Assembly: GCA_017502435.1 (NCBI GenBank)
Contig: JAFVUZ010000262.1
Location: 1-41,079 of the forward strand
DNA length: 41,079 bases
Reading direction: 5' to 3'
From: Lentisphaeria bacterium
GTDB taxonomy: Bacteria > Verrucomicrobiota > Lentisphaeria > Victivallales > Victivallaceae
Within the stretch, counting starts at the first letter, position 1; each line of letters begins with the position of its first letter. Under the pieces are notes generated by a model. The model saw only the letters and a program-made list of their open reading frames with translations. It was not told the origin of the DNA and ran no database searches. Positions 26,508-34,793 of the stretch are shown here, piece after piece. Both the position numbers and the translations under genes were made by a program.

Positions 26508-27518
26508 TTACAAAGTTGTTCTTATCAATATATTTTTTCCGTCGCCATTGCTGACGGGAGTTACCGTATAATTTCCAATCGAGTACGGCAGCAGAGCAGT
26601 TTCTCCCAGTTTGATTGTGATTTCACCGGTACTGCATCTGATCACAAAACTGCCGCTGGCACTGCTCAAAAGATGAAAACTTCCGGAATCAGCAGTAGTT
26701 TCCTGAGATTCATTTGCCAGATGCAATGCCTCTATGCGGAAAAACGGACAGTCTTTGACCATCGGGATTTTGCGGTTATAATCAGTATTATTGACATCAC
26801 CGGCAATACGGCAGCCGCTGCGGTTGGAGAAATTTATCGACATCATGCCTTTTTCCACATGAAGTTCACGGGGATTGCCGTGCTGATCAAGTCTGCCCCA
26901 GTCGCTGATGCGGTAAGTCGTATCACTGTTCTGCTGGATTTCAAGAATCAGATTACCTCCGCCGATAGCGTGCAGAGTTCCTGAAGTAATAAAATATCCG
27001 TCTCCGGCTTCAGACGGGAATTTCTGCAGAAGATTTTCAACTTCAGGGGAATTTATGCTTTCGGTCAAACGCAGTTTAGTCGCTCTGGAAGAAAGCCCTG
27101 CAAGTATGCAGCCGTCTTCACGGCATCCGAGAATATACCACATTTCTGTTTTTGGCTGGGCGTCTCCGCCGATTTTCTGACAAGCTTCGGCGTCAGGATG
27201 CACCTGCAGAGAGAGACGTTCTCCGGCATCGATCAATTTTACCAGCAGCGGAAAACGTTCACAGGAAGCCCCTTTGGGACCGAGAATATCAGAACGGAAA
27301 AGTTTCAGCAATTCCTCCATTGTCTTTCCGGCATGAATCCCGTTGACAACAACGCTCTGTTCACCTTCGCGGTCAACAAGTTCCCATGATTCACCGATCG
27401 GATCGACTCCGTTGAAAGGGACCTCTCTGTTCAAAAGTTCCGTCATCATGGTTCCGCCCCACATACGTTTCATATAAACAGGAGCGAACATCAGCGGATA
27501 AAGATCATTTGCACTCAT
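26508..27518 (-). CDS. manA: mannose-6-phosphate isomerase, class I
   Basis: Zinc enzyme interconverting mannose 6-phosphate and fructose 6-phosphate, linking glycolysis to GDP-mannose for surface polysaccharides. The 336-residue protein is of the short bacterial (ManA, cupin) type. It has MWGGTMMTELLN and PIGESWELVD near the start, then metal ligands in LSLQVHPDAEA (Gln/His) and KTEMWYILGC (Glu). A further ligand region is GTLHAIGGGNLILEIQQNSDTTYRISDWGR, of which the first His is a ligand. Its start overlaps the thioesterase stop (ATGA). Confidence 0.94.
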   Translation of the reverse strand: MSANDLYPLMFAPVYMKRMWGGTMMTELLNREVPFNGVDPIGESWELVDREGEQSVVVNGIHAGKTMEELLKLFRSDILGPKGASCERFPLLVKLIDAGERLSLQVHPDAEACQKIGGDAQPKTEMWYILGCREDGCILAGLSSRATKLRLTESINSPEVENLLQKFPSEAGDGYFITSGTLHAIGGGNLILEIQQNSDTTYRISDWGRLDQHGNPRELHVEKGMMSINFSNRSGCRIAGDVNNTDYNRKIPMVKDCPFFRIEALHLANESQETTADSGSFHLLSSASGSFVIRCSTGEITIKLGETALLPYSIGNYTVTPVSNGDGKNILIRTTL

Positions 27519-27931
27519 TCAGAAACCTCATTATTTTGCAATTTTTCACAAGCATCAAGGACAAAATCCGGCAAACGGATGATTTTGCGTTCAGGATTTA
27601 TACTTACAAGAACGACATATCCTTTGACCAGAAGTTTATCTCCGCAATAAATTTCAGTTGCAACCTTCAGTCTTGCCCCTTTTGCCTCCTCGACCCATGA
27701 ACGAAAGGTCAGCAAATCATCATATCTTGCAGATGCCAGATAATCACAATGTGCTTCACGGACGGGAAAAATCACACCTCTTTCCTCAAGTTCACGGTAA
27801 GGCAGACCGATACTGCGGAGCATTTCCGTGCGGCTGCGTTCAAAAAATTCAAGATAATTGGCATAATATACCACCCCCATCTGGTCGGTATCTCCGTAAG
27901 AAACACGGTAAGTCGATTCAAAATATGCCAT
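27515..27931 (-). CDS. acyl-CoA thioesterase, YbgC/4-hydroxybenzoyl-CoA type (hotdog fold)
   Basis: 138 residues. The opening YRVSYGDTDQMGVVYYANYLEF contains the catalytic Asp of the hotdog thioesterases (DxxGxVYxxxY), and FPVREAHCDYLASARYDD follows. Hydrolyses acyl-CoA thioesters in the cytoplasm; the substrate cannot be told. In many proteobacteria ybgC stands in the tol-pal cluster, which is not seen here. I chose the ATG at 27931: AAAGGA precedes it and it begins one base after the cmk stop. An earlier in-frame start at 27976 would overlap cmk. Confidence 0.9.
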   Translation of the reverse strand: MAYFESTYRVSYGDTDQMGVVYYANYLEFFERSRTEMLRSIGLPYRELEERGVIFPVREAHCDYLASARYDDLLTFRSWVEEAKGARLKVATEIYCGDKLLVKGYVVLVSINPERKIIRLPDFVLDACEKLQNNEVSE

Positions 27932-27932
27932 T

Positions 27933-28595
27933 TCAACGTATCCTTTCTGCAATAAAAGCGACCGTTTCTTCAACATTCATGTTGCTGCTGTCCACAAGTA
28001 CTGCATCTTCACACTGTTTCAAAGGGGCAACCGGGCGTTCGGAGTCAATGCGGTCACGTTCTGCGATTGATTTTGCGATTTCTTCCAAAGTTGCACTGCT
28101 GTAACTTTCCTTTGACTGGTCGAGGCGGCGTTTGGCACGGACTTCAGGACTTGCGGTAACAAAAAATTTCCACCTGGCATCCGGGAAAACCACACTGCCG
28201 ATGTCCCTGCCCTCCATTACGATCCGCTGTTTTTCTGCCAGTGAACGCTGCAGGGTTTTCAATTTTTCACGCACAGCAACCACTGCGGCAACATGACTTA
28301 CCGCAGCATTAACTTCCGGAGTTACAAGTTCATCCTTCAAAAATCTGCCGTTGAGAGACAGAGAAAAATTTCCCTCCTCATCAGCACTGTAATCCAGTTT
28401 GATACTGTCCAGCAATTCTGCCATTGCTTCGGTATCATTACAGTCAACTTTATTTTCAAGAACAGCATAGGCAACGGCACGGTACATACTGCCGGTATTG
28501 ACATACGGAATAGACAAAAGCCTCGCAAGATGCGAGGCTACTGTACTTTTTCCGGATGCGGCAGGACCGTCAATGGCGATAACATTGGCACTCAT
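27933..28595 (-). CDS. cmk: cytidylate kinase
   Basis: Phosphorylates CMP and dCMP with ATP. The P-loop IDGPAASGKST is at residues 7-17. YVNTGSMYRAVAY, MEGRDIGSVVFPDA and AKRRLDQ complete the bacterial pattern at the usual length of 220 residues. It is 15 bases downstream of secY and is followed closely by the thioesterase. Confidence 0.96.
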   Translation of the reverse strand: MSANVIAIDGPAASGKSTVASHLARLLSIPYVNTGSMYRAVAYAVLENKVDCNDTEAMAELLDSIKLDYSADEEGNFSLSLNGRFLKDELVTPEVNAAVSHVAAVVAVREKLKTLQRSLAEKQRIVMEGRDIGSVVFPDARWKFFVTASPEVRAKRRLDQSKESYSSATLEEIAKSIAERDRIDSERPVAPLKQCEDAVLVDSSNMNVEETVAFIAERIR

Positions 28596-28610
28596 ATCCG
28601 CAAATCCTTA

Positions 28611-29966
28611 TCAATTTGAGTTGCGTCCGCGTAATCTGCCGGATTTCAAAAATCCGTCATAATGACGCATTGCAAGATGTGATTCAAGCTGGCTGACCGT
28701 ATCAAGCGTAACTCCGACCATAATCAGAAGACTTGTACCGCCGAAGAACTGGGCAACCATGAACGGAATATTCATATTGACATACAAAAACATCGGGAAA
28801 AGGGCCAGCACAACCAGAAATACCGCACCGCCGAAAGTAACTTTGGTCATGGTATGGTCAAGAAACTTGCTGGTTGCTTCTCCGGGACTGATACCGGGAA
28901 TATAAGCACCCTCTTTTTTGAGATTATCGGCAATCTGCAGAGGATTGAACTGATTTGCAACCCAGAAATAGGTGAATGCGAAAATCAGAACACCTTCAGT
29001 AAGCATATACCCCCAACTGCCCTGCTGGAAAAATGCAGCGGCTTTGTACCAGTGCAGATATCCGAACAAAGCTCCGGGAATCATCAGAATAGCACCTGCG
29101 AAAATGATGGGCATAACACCTGCAAAGTTGACCTTCAGAGGCATATAAGTTGCTCCGCCTGACATCTGATTGCCGACAGTTTTGCGAACCATCTGAATAG
29201 GCACACGGCGGTAGCCCTGAGACAACATGATGGTTGCTGCAGTAACAACTGCAAAAAGAACCAGCAGCAGCAAAAGATGAATAAGTTTGAATGAAGTTCC
29301 AGCAGCAGTTTCACCTCCGGCAGTCATACGGACCAATTCAATGACAGCATCCGGCATACGGGCAATAATGTTAATGGTAATGATAAGAGAAACACCGTTG
29401 CCGATACCGCGTTCAGTAATCTGTTCACCAAGCCACATAAAAAGCATGGTGGTACAGGTCAGAACCATAATTGACATAACAACAAACAACTGCTGATTGC
29501 CGACAAAAAGCACTTCACTTGCAGGCGGCAGATTGAAATTTCCGGGATTGACCATAGTCATTGCAACAACTGCACCCTGAACAACACAGACAATGATAGT
29601 GAGATAACGGGTGTATTGATTGAGTTTCTGATGGCCGGATTCACCTTCGCGTTTCATTTTCTCAAGAACAGGCAGAACCGGAGTCAGCAGCTGAATGACA
29701 ATTGAAGCAGTGATGTAGGGCATGATACCGAGAGCACCGATTGCAAATTTCTCCAACGCACCGCCTGAAAAAAGAGACAGAGTTCCAAGAAGTCCGCCTC
29801 CGGCATTGGCGGCAAGTTCAGCCATGTATTTTTCCAATGCAACGGCATTAACACCGGGGCACGGAATGTTACAGGCGATACGCACCAACACAATAATCAG
29901 TGCAGTAAACAAAAGACGACTACGCAACTCTTTGACTTTGAAGATGTTAAAAAATGCTTTCCACAT
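28611..29966 (-). CDS. secY: protein translocase subunit SecY
   Basis: Central channel of the Sec translocon in the cytoplasmic membrane. The 451-residue protein has ten predicted helices. Conserved marks include PCPGVNAVAL near the start, ALGIMPYITASIVIQLL (helix 2), GEQITERGIGNG and the cytosolic loop GYRRVPIQMVRK. Later come NQMSGGATYMPLKVNFAGVMPIIFA and a C-terminal SHLAMRHYDGF.KSGRLRGR. I chose the ATG at 29966 (AAGGAAA upstream); an in-frame start 21 codons earlier lies across the promoter region. It begins the 16-gene operon and is not linked to ribosomal protein genes on either side, unlike the usual spc operon location. Confidence 0.96.
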   Translation of the reverse strand: MWKAFFNIFKVKELRSRLLFTALIIVLVRIACNIPCPGVNAVALEKYMAELAANAGGGLLGTLSLFSGGALEKFAIGALGIMPYITASIVIQLLTPVLPVLEKMKREGESGHQKLNQYTRYLTIIVCVVQGAVVAMTMVNPGNFNLPPASEVLFVGNQQLFVVMSIMVLTCTTMLFMWLGEQITERGIGNGVSLIITINIIARMPDAVIELVRMTAGGETAAGTSFKLIHLLLLLVLFAVVTAATIMLSQGYRRVPIQMVRKTVGNQMSGGATYMPLKVNFAGVMPIIFAGAILMIPGALFGYLHWYKAAAFFQQGSWGYMLTEGVLIFAFTYFWVANQFNPLQIADNLKKEGAYIPGISPGEATSKFLDHTMTKVTFGGAVFLVVLALFPMFLYVNMNIPFMVAQFFGGTSLLIMVGVTLDTVSQLESHLAMRHYDGFLKSGRLRGRNSN

Positions 29967-30019
29967 ATTTTTCTTTTCCTTGTATATAATTGTTGTTAAT
30001 TTCATAATACATTTTGCAC

Positions 30020-30048
30020 AATTTAACACACTTTTTGAATTTTTTCAA
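30020..30048 (-). promoter_or_regulatory. sigma70-like promoter of the secY operon
   Basis: On the - strand TTGAAA (30043-30048) and TAAATT (30020-30025) are 17 bases apart. A TG one base upstream gives an extended -10. The -10 box lies about 53 bases before the secY ATG. The 201-base divergent gap (29967-30167) is strongly A/T-rich and holds promoters for both sides. Confidence 0.6.
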
Positions 30049-30096
30049 GTAATTTGTGAAAAAAAATGTTTTTTTTGAGTATTTTTTTCTCTTGTC

Positions 30097-30124
30097 TTGA
30101 TTTTACTGCAATGAATGCTATTTT
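30097..30124 (+). promoter_or_regulatory. sigma70-like promoter of the gene at 30168
   Basis: TTGATT (30097-30102) and TATTTT (30119-30124) are separated by 16 bases, with TG at 30116-30117 giving an extended -10 (TGCTATTTT). The distance to the ATG is about 43 bases. Confidence 0.55.
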
Positions 30125-30167
30125 ATAACAATATCGGAATCACTGAATTTAAGGAAAAGGACTCATT

Positions 30168-31130
30168 ATGAAAAAAGTTATAGTTTTCGGCGGCAGCGGC
30201 TGGATGGGACACAATATCGTTCTCGATCTTGTTAAACACGGTTACGATGTCACTATCTGTGCCAGAGGTCAGAAAAGTAAATATATCGACCGCGTAAAAG
30301 ATGTCAGAACCATTTACGGCGACAAAAAAAATGAAGATTTTGTAAAAGAACTTTTTGCAAAAGAAAGTTTCGATTATATCATCGACGGCGTTCCGACCAT
30401 GGAATCCATCGCCAATATTTCACGTTATGCAAAAAATTTCAAACATTATATCCACTGCTCAAGTACCGGCGGATACGCTCCGCTGCCCTTCCTCCCCTGC
30501 GACGAAACTGCCCCCTACGGCGGCTTTGAAGGCACTTCCGGCTGGGCGGCAAAAGCCAAGTATGACAACGAAGTAATGCGGCTTTACAAAGAGACCGGCT
30601 TCCCTGCCACAGTGATCCGCCCCTGCTACATCACCGGCGGAGGGGATTATGTACCGCTGGATAATCTCGGCGGCAGACGCAACGACTTCATCTCTGATAT
30701 TCTGGCAGAAAAAACTCTTGACCTGCCCGACAACGGACTGGCACTGCTTCAGCCTATCCATGTTGAAGACCTTGCAGTTTCCTTCCGTCTTGCCATCGAA
30801 CATCCGATCAGTATCGGTCAGGTTTACAATATCACACTTGACCATGCCGTAACCATCAAACGCTATATCGAACTCAATGCTGAAGCTCTGGGCAAAAAAG
30901 CCAATATCAATTTTATCCCGCTTGAAGAAATGTGCGAAAAATACAAAGGCGAAATCGATGAGATATGGCTCCGCTTTTTCGCAACCCATATGTGCTTCAC
31001 CAACGAAAAAGCACGCCGTGAACTCGAATTCAAAGCCGCCCATACCACCGAAGAAACTATTATGGGAACAGCCCGTGCCATTGCAAAACAGCTTGTAAAA
31101 GAAGGCAAAGCCGGAGCAGAGTTCTGTTAA
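30168..31130 (+). CDS. NAD(P)-dependent epimerase/reductase of the extended/atypical SDR family
   Basis: 320 residues. The Rossmann loop FGGSGWMGHNIV at about 7-18 starts the protein. An SDR-type IHCSSTGGYAPL segment, then VIRPCYITGGGDY and QPIHVEDLAVSF, place it with NAD-dependent epimerase/dehydratases. The Tyr-x3-Lys pair is not in its normal form; AKAKYDNEVMRLYKE offers a Tyr but the spacing differs, so it may be an atypical member (CSP41 or isoflavone-reductase-like). Substrate unknown. C-ending codons are frequent, as in pfk and floA, which hints at good expression. AAGGAAAAGG lies before the ATG. It is ended by a strong terminator at 31146-31176. Confidence 0.85.
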   Translation: MKKVIVFGGSGWMGHNIVLDLVKHGYDVTICARGQKSKYIDRVKDVRTIYGDKKNEDFVKELFAKESFDYIIDGVPTMESIANISRYAKNFKHYIHCSSTGGYAPLPFLPCDETAPYGGFEGTSGWAAKAKYDNEVMRLYKETGFPATVIRPCYITGGGDYVPLDNLGGRRNDFISDILAEKTLDLPDNGLALLQPIHVEDLAVSFRLAIEHPISIGQVYNITLDHAVTIKRYIELNAEALGKKANINFIPLEEMCEKYKGEIDEIWLRFFATHMCFTNEKARRELEFKAAHTTEETIMGTARAIAKQLVKEGKAGAEFC

Positions 31131-31145
31131 TAATTGTATTAACAG

Positions 31146-31176
31146 GCCGCCGTCAGAAATTGTACGGCGGCTTTTT
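31146..31176 (+). terminator. Rho-independent terminator after the SDR gene
   Basis: A perfect eight-base stem GCCGCCGT/ACGGCGGC around a ten-base loop is followed directly by TTTTTT. It is 15 bases past the stop at 31130 and just before the start of the PHP gene, which therefore depends on readthrough or on a promoter I cannot see. Confidence 0.9.
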
Positions 31177-31190
31177 TACGGAGTTTTTTT

Positions 31191-31979
31191 ATGATGAAAT
31201 TCAATTTTCCCGGACCCGGCATCTCCTGTTCGCTGCATAATCACACAACATTCAGCGACGGGGCTTCAACGCCGGAAGAAATGTGCCATGCAGCCAAAGC
31301 TGCCGGTCTTAAAATCTTCGGAATTTCCGACCACTGGTGCGTACCTGTATGTGATGGCACAGACTGGGCGGAGTGGTGCATGAAACACGAAGATCTTGAA
31401 AAATATATCAATACTTTGCTTGCACTCAAATCAAAATATGATGATGACGATTTCTGTCTGAAAATCGGTCTTGAAGTTGAATTTTATCCCGAAAATATCG
31501 ACTCTGTACTTGAAAATCTGAAAAAATATCCCATTGATTATCTCATAGGTTCCGTACATTTTACCGGAACTTTCTCCGTTGACCACGATATTGCTGACTG
31601 GGACGGTTTGACGCAAGCGGAAATGGATGATATTTGTGAAAAATACTGGTGCCAGCTCGAAAAAGCTGCTGCTTGTCGTGATTTTTCATTTATCGGTCAT
31701 CTCGATCTGCCAAAAAAATACAACCTTATCGACAACTCAAAATATTTTTCCCATGCAGAAAAAGTTCTCGACATCCTGCAGAAAAATTCAGGAGCAATCG
31801 AACTTAATACTGCCGGATGGTTCAAAAATTGTGCGGAGCAATACCCGGCAGATGCAATTCTGAAAAGTGCATTGAAACGGCAAATCCCTGTAGTAATAAA
31901 TGCCGACGCACATCATCACTCCCATATCAACCGCAATTTCAAACAGGCAGCATCCCTGCTTGACAAACTGAATAACTGA
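31191..31979 (+). CDS. PHP-domain phosphatase, histidinol-phosphatase-like
   Basis: 262 residues. The polymerase-and-histidinol-phosphatase metal motifs occur in order: LHNHTTFSDG (1), GISDHWCVPV (2), GLEVEFYPE (3), IGSVHFTG, FIGHLDL and NADAHHHSHI (4). These bind the two or three metals of HisJ/HisK-type phosphatases, which dephosphorylate L-histidinol phosphate. No other his gene is near, so another phosphoester is possible. GGAG precedes two adjacent ATG codons at 31191 and 31194. The gene lies directly after a terminator. Confidence 0.85.
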   Translation: MMKFNFPGPGISCSLHNHTTFSDGASTPEEMCHAAKAAGLKIFGISDHWCVPVCDGTDWAEWCMKHEDLEKYINTLLALKSKYDDDDFCLKIGLEVEFYPENIDSVLENLKKYPIDYLIGSVHFTGTFSVDHDIADWDGLTQAEMDDICEKYWCQLEKAAACRDFSFIGHLDLPKKYNLIDNSKYFSHAEKVLDILQKNSGAIELNTAGWFKNCAEQYPADAILKSALKRQIPVVINADAHHHSHINRNFKQAASLLDKLNN

Positions 31980-32059
31980 AAAAAACTGCACTCTTTTTTG
32001 AAATCAGCCAACATAAATTGGATGATGCACCAACAAAATAATTCCCCTGTTTTTTTGCC

Positions 32060-32102
32060 ATAAAAAAACTGCTGCAAAAAGTTTTGAATTTTTGCAGCAG
32101 TT
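32060..32102 (-). terminator. Rho-independent terminator of the DUF4838 gene
   Basis: A 14-base perfect stem (AACTGCTGCAAAAA with TTTTTGCAGCAGTT) with an eight-base loop spans 32067-32102. On the - strand it is followed by TTTTTTT. It is 33 bases past the stop at 32136. The + strand side has no T tract, so it mainly serves the - strand, though it may also hinder + transcripts from the PHP gene. The rest of 31980-32135 shows nothing else. Confidence 0.85.
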
Positions 32103-32135
32103 GAAAAATCTTCAATTATTTCTGATTTTTATCTG

Positions 32136-34394
32136 TCAGTCTTTGCGGACAAACACGAAATGGTCAACATAGAAATTTTTAACATGTCCGGAATTATTCA
32201 ACGGAGCACACCAGATCGTTCCATGCAATGAAACCTGTGCATCAGTTGCAAGTTTGACGTAAACATATTTGCCATCAGGGACTTCACTGATACGGATTTT
32301 ACGCATCTGACCTTTGGGAGAATCACTCCAGCCGCCCTGGAATGCATAATGTGTGGGCTTGACACCGGGCTTGTGAATCACTTTTACATAAACATATGCA
32401 TCATATTTTCCGGAAGCCAGTGCAGCACCCGGCAAATCCTGACTCTTCTTGTAAACAGCCCATGCAACATGGTTTGTATTCATCATGAACGGACGTTTTG
32501 AGAATGAGGCGGGGTCTTTGTCATCGACAAGTTTTCCCCATCCCCAGTAGGGATAGCAGGAAGGAAGATATGCAAACCATTTATCTTTGTATTCACCTTT
32601 GCAGAATTCAGGAGTCGGAACCTGCAGAGAAAGGTTGGCTATAAAATCTTTCATTTTGACAGCTTCGCTGATTGCGGTCATATCAAAACGTTTACATTCA
32701 GCTTCAAATTTTTTTACTTCAGCCATACGGTCGGCAGAAGTATCACCGCTGTTTTTGCGGTAAATCATATCAATACAGCGGATAGCAACATAGTCACGGT
32801 CGATGCGTTTTTTCAGGACAGGATCGTTTCCTGATTCCGCATAAGCCTTACGGAAATATGATTTTGCTTTGTCAATATAGAATTTATCGTAAAATCTGAC
32901 AGGATTGCGGCCGGTTGAAAAATCACCTTTTTTGACATCATGCAGATAATGGTGATACCACTTGATATAATCGTAAAGATGAATACCGCCTTTGCCGTAG
33001 TAGCCTAAGCAGAATTCTTTGACAACTTGCCACGGGTCAAGGTTGCAATTCCAATAAAGTTTGTAAGTAAGATAGTTGCGGAGATGTGAAAATTCACCGC
33101 CGCCGTTACCGGTATGGGCATCAATAGTTCCGATGCTTTGGACATTATTCTTTTTGAAAAGACGCAGACGGGCGGCAATGGCATCAAAATTGGGCAGCGG
33201 ATAGAAATAGTTATCAAAAGTTGAGCCATAGTCACAAACACGCAGACCGCCGGGAACTTTATCTTTCCAGACGTTCATCAATTTAAAATACATCCGGTTG
33301 TCAGGATGTGTGTTAGTTGCATCGCCGAGGTCACAGAGAAATGCGAGAGAAATCGTAATATTTTTGTGCATTTTCACATTTTTGGGCGGCAATGCAGTAG
33401 TCAGATAAGCACTTCCGATAATTTTCAGATCGGGATAATCTTTTTCAAGAGATTCAGCAAGTTTATTCATAAAACGGACATAAGAACCGGTATGATTTCC
33501 AATCTTGAAACCGCTGCCTTCAACTTTTTCAAATTGAATCAACTCTTCCTTGTTGGCTTTTTCACAATCAGGACAAGTACAGGTAAGATAATTATCTTCC
33601 TGAGTAACGGCCAGAATGGTTCCGGGTTTTCCGCGTTTTTTGAGATATTCTTTTACATTTTTGAAAAATTCTTTCTGCATCTCCTTATTAGACAGACAAA
33701 GCTGACCGGGAACAGGACGGCGGGAAAGAGTGCGTTTGCCATTGACCAGAGCGAACCATTCCGGATGATCCTTGCCGTATTTTTCAGGCGGAATGAAAAA
33801 CATCATTGAGTGACCATTCCAAGGCTGCATATCGTACAAAACACCATCTTCAGGACGATAATTACTTCCCATACCATTAGTCCACCAGCCGGAACAAGTC
33901 ATATTGGCCTTGAATTTGGGGTTTCCGTACAGTACATAACTGCTGATGACCATACGTCCATACGGGAAAGAAGGCATCTGACGATCATTGACAACCGGAA
34001 GTTTATCGGCAGCAATCCTGGGCAGAAATTCTTCTTTTCTTGTCCAGAAACGAACTCCGCATTTTTCAAGATACTCATAAACACCATAAAGAGTACCGCG
34101 GCTTTGAGCATTGCCGCCGCCGATGGATGTTACTCCATTGACAGTTTTTATGACAAAACCCTCATTTTCGAGAGCGGCATCATTAACAAATTTATGACCG
34201 ACAAGGAACCGGGCATCTTTGACTGAAACAATTTTGAATGTTTTATCGGTGATTTTTGAAAGATAAGCAACAAGTTCTCTTGCAGCTTTTTTCTCTACCG
34301 GCGATGCTTTTGCATCAATACCGACGCCAAACGGATCAATACCGTAAAGCATCCCGCCTGCCAACATGGCAATTGCAAATAATAATTTTTTCAT
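32136..34394 (-). CDS. secreted DUF4838 (glycoside-hydrolase-like) protein
   Basis: 752 residues. I chose the ATG at 34394, with AGGAGGA before it; this gives a clean signal peptide (KKLLFAIAMLAGGMLYG). The N-terminal ~110 residues (SPVEKKAARELVAYLSKIT ... VNGVTSIGGGNAQSRGTLYGVYEYLE) match the alpha-glucuronidase/GH20-like N-terminal domain that precedes DUF4838. The following region contains GVRFWTRKEEFLP and a CTCPDCEKA segment, frequent in this family. DUF4838 proteins are widespread in Lentisphaerota and Planctomycetes and are thought to act on polysaccharides; the activity of this one is unknown. The C-terminus (~620-752) is beta-rich and may bind carbohydrate. It is monocistronic, with its own promoter and terminator. 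Confidence 0.85.
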   Translation of the reverse strand: MKKLLFAIAMLAGGMLYGIDPFGVGIDAKASPVEKKAARELVAYLSKITDKTFKIVSVKDARFLVGHKFVNDAALENEGFVIKTVNGVTSIGGGNAQSRGTLYGVYEYLEKCGVRFWTRKEEFLPRIAADKLPVVNDRQMPSFPYGRMVISSYVLYGNPKFKANMTCSGWWTNGMGSNYRPEDGVLYDMQPWNGHSMMFFIPPEKYGKDHPEWFALVNGKRTLSRRPVPGQLCLSNKEMQKEFFKNVKEYLKKRGKPGTILAVTQEDNYLTCTCPDCEKANKEELIQFEKVEGSGFKIGNHTGSYVRFMNKLAESLEKDYPDLKIIGSAYLTTALPPKNVKMHKNITISLAFLCDLGDATNTHPDNRMYFKLMNVWKDKVPGGLRVCDYGSTFDNYFYPLPNFDAIAARLRLFKKNNVQSIGTIDAHTGNGGGEFSHLRNYLTYKLYWNCNLDPWQVVKEFCLGYYGKGGIHLYDYIKWYHHYLHDVKKGDFSTGRNPVRFYDKFYIDKAKSYFRKAYAESGNDPVLKKRIDRDYVAIRCIDMIYRKNSGDTSADRMAEVKKFEAECKRFDMTAISEAVKMKDFIANLSLQVPTPEFCKGEYKDKWFAYLPSCYPYWGWGKLVDDKDPASFSKRPFMMNTNHVAWAVYKKSQDLPGAALASGKYDAYVYVKVIHKPGVKPTHYAFQGGWSDSPKGQMRKIRISEVPDGKYVYVKLATDAQVSLHGTIWCAPLNNSGHVKNFYVDHFVFVRKD

Positions 34395-34428
34395 TTTTCC
34401 TCCTGTGAAAAATTTAACAGATACTATT

Positions 34429-34456
34429 ATTATACTGTATTTTATCACAAAAGCAA
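34429..34456 (-). promoter_or_regulatory. sigma70-like promoter of the DUF4838 gene
   Basis: On the - strand TTGCTT (34451-34456) and a perfect TATAAT (34429-34434) are 16 bases apart. The -10 box is 34 bases from the ATG at 34394. Confidence 0.65.
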
Positions 34457-34541
34457 TATGTAAAAAAATTTAATATCCGCAAAAAAAAGAAAATTCATGC
34501 AAAAAAATGCAAAAACATTTTATTCAAATTGCAACGATATA

Positions 34542-34793
34542 TTATTTCTGACGTTTCAAAATATCAGAGAAATCAGCAACTATGTTTACTGCTTCGGTCA
34601 ATACGCCGTCATCATTTTGCTTTATGCCGTTTTCGCGGTTGAATTTGCGGGTTTCATCCTGAATTTTCTTCTCTGCGAAATACTCTTTGTAGCGTTCTTT
34701 TTCATTGAGTGAACGGCGATTTTCCTTGCGGTATTTCTGCAGAATAAGCTGTTCTTTTCTGATACCGTCAAAGAATTTATTTTCAGCGACACG
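34542..34793 (-). pseudogene. prc: in-frame continuation of prc beyond a TAG codon (conserved C-terminal domain)
   Basis: Directly after the TAG at 34794-34796 the same reading frame stays open for 83 codons and ends in TAA (34542-34544). The translation begins RVAENKFFDGIRKEQLILQK, includes the stretch RRSLNEKERYKEYF, and ends with DGVLTEAVNIVADFSDIL. These correspond to the DUF3340 C-terminal region of E. coli Prc (RIAKDPEF..., ...IVSLN...RE, and ...LDETVNIALDLAKL). The region is therefore real protease sequence cut off by one stop codon. Either the codon is a recent nonsense mutation (or sequence error), or it is read through. No separate start with a ribosome binding site is seen. Confidence 0.85.

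Noticed and set aside
26007..26984. A 325-codon open frame on the + strand
   Set aside because: It runs antisense across argS and manA, both fully conserved on the other strand; no motif is recognisable in it.
34449..34541. A small gene on the + strand (frame near 34497)
   Set aside because: It has no ribosome binding site and overlaps the conserved C-terminal codons of prc on the other strand.
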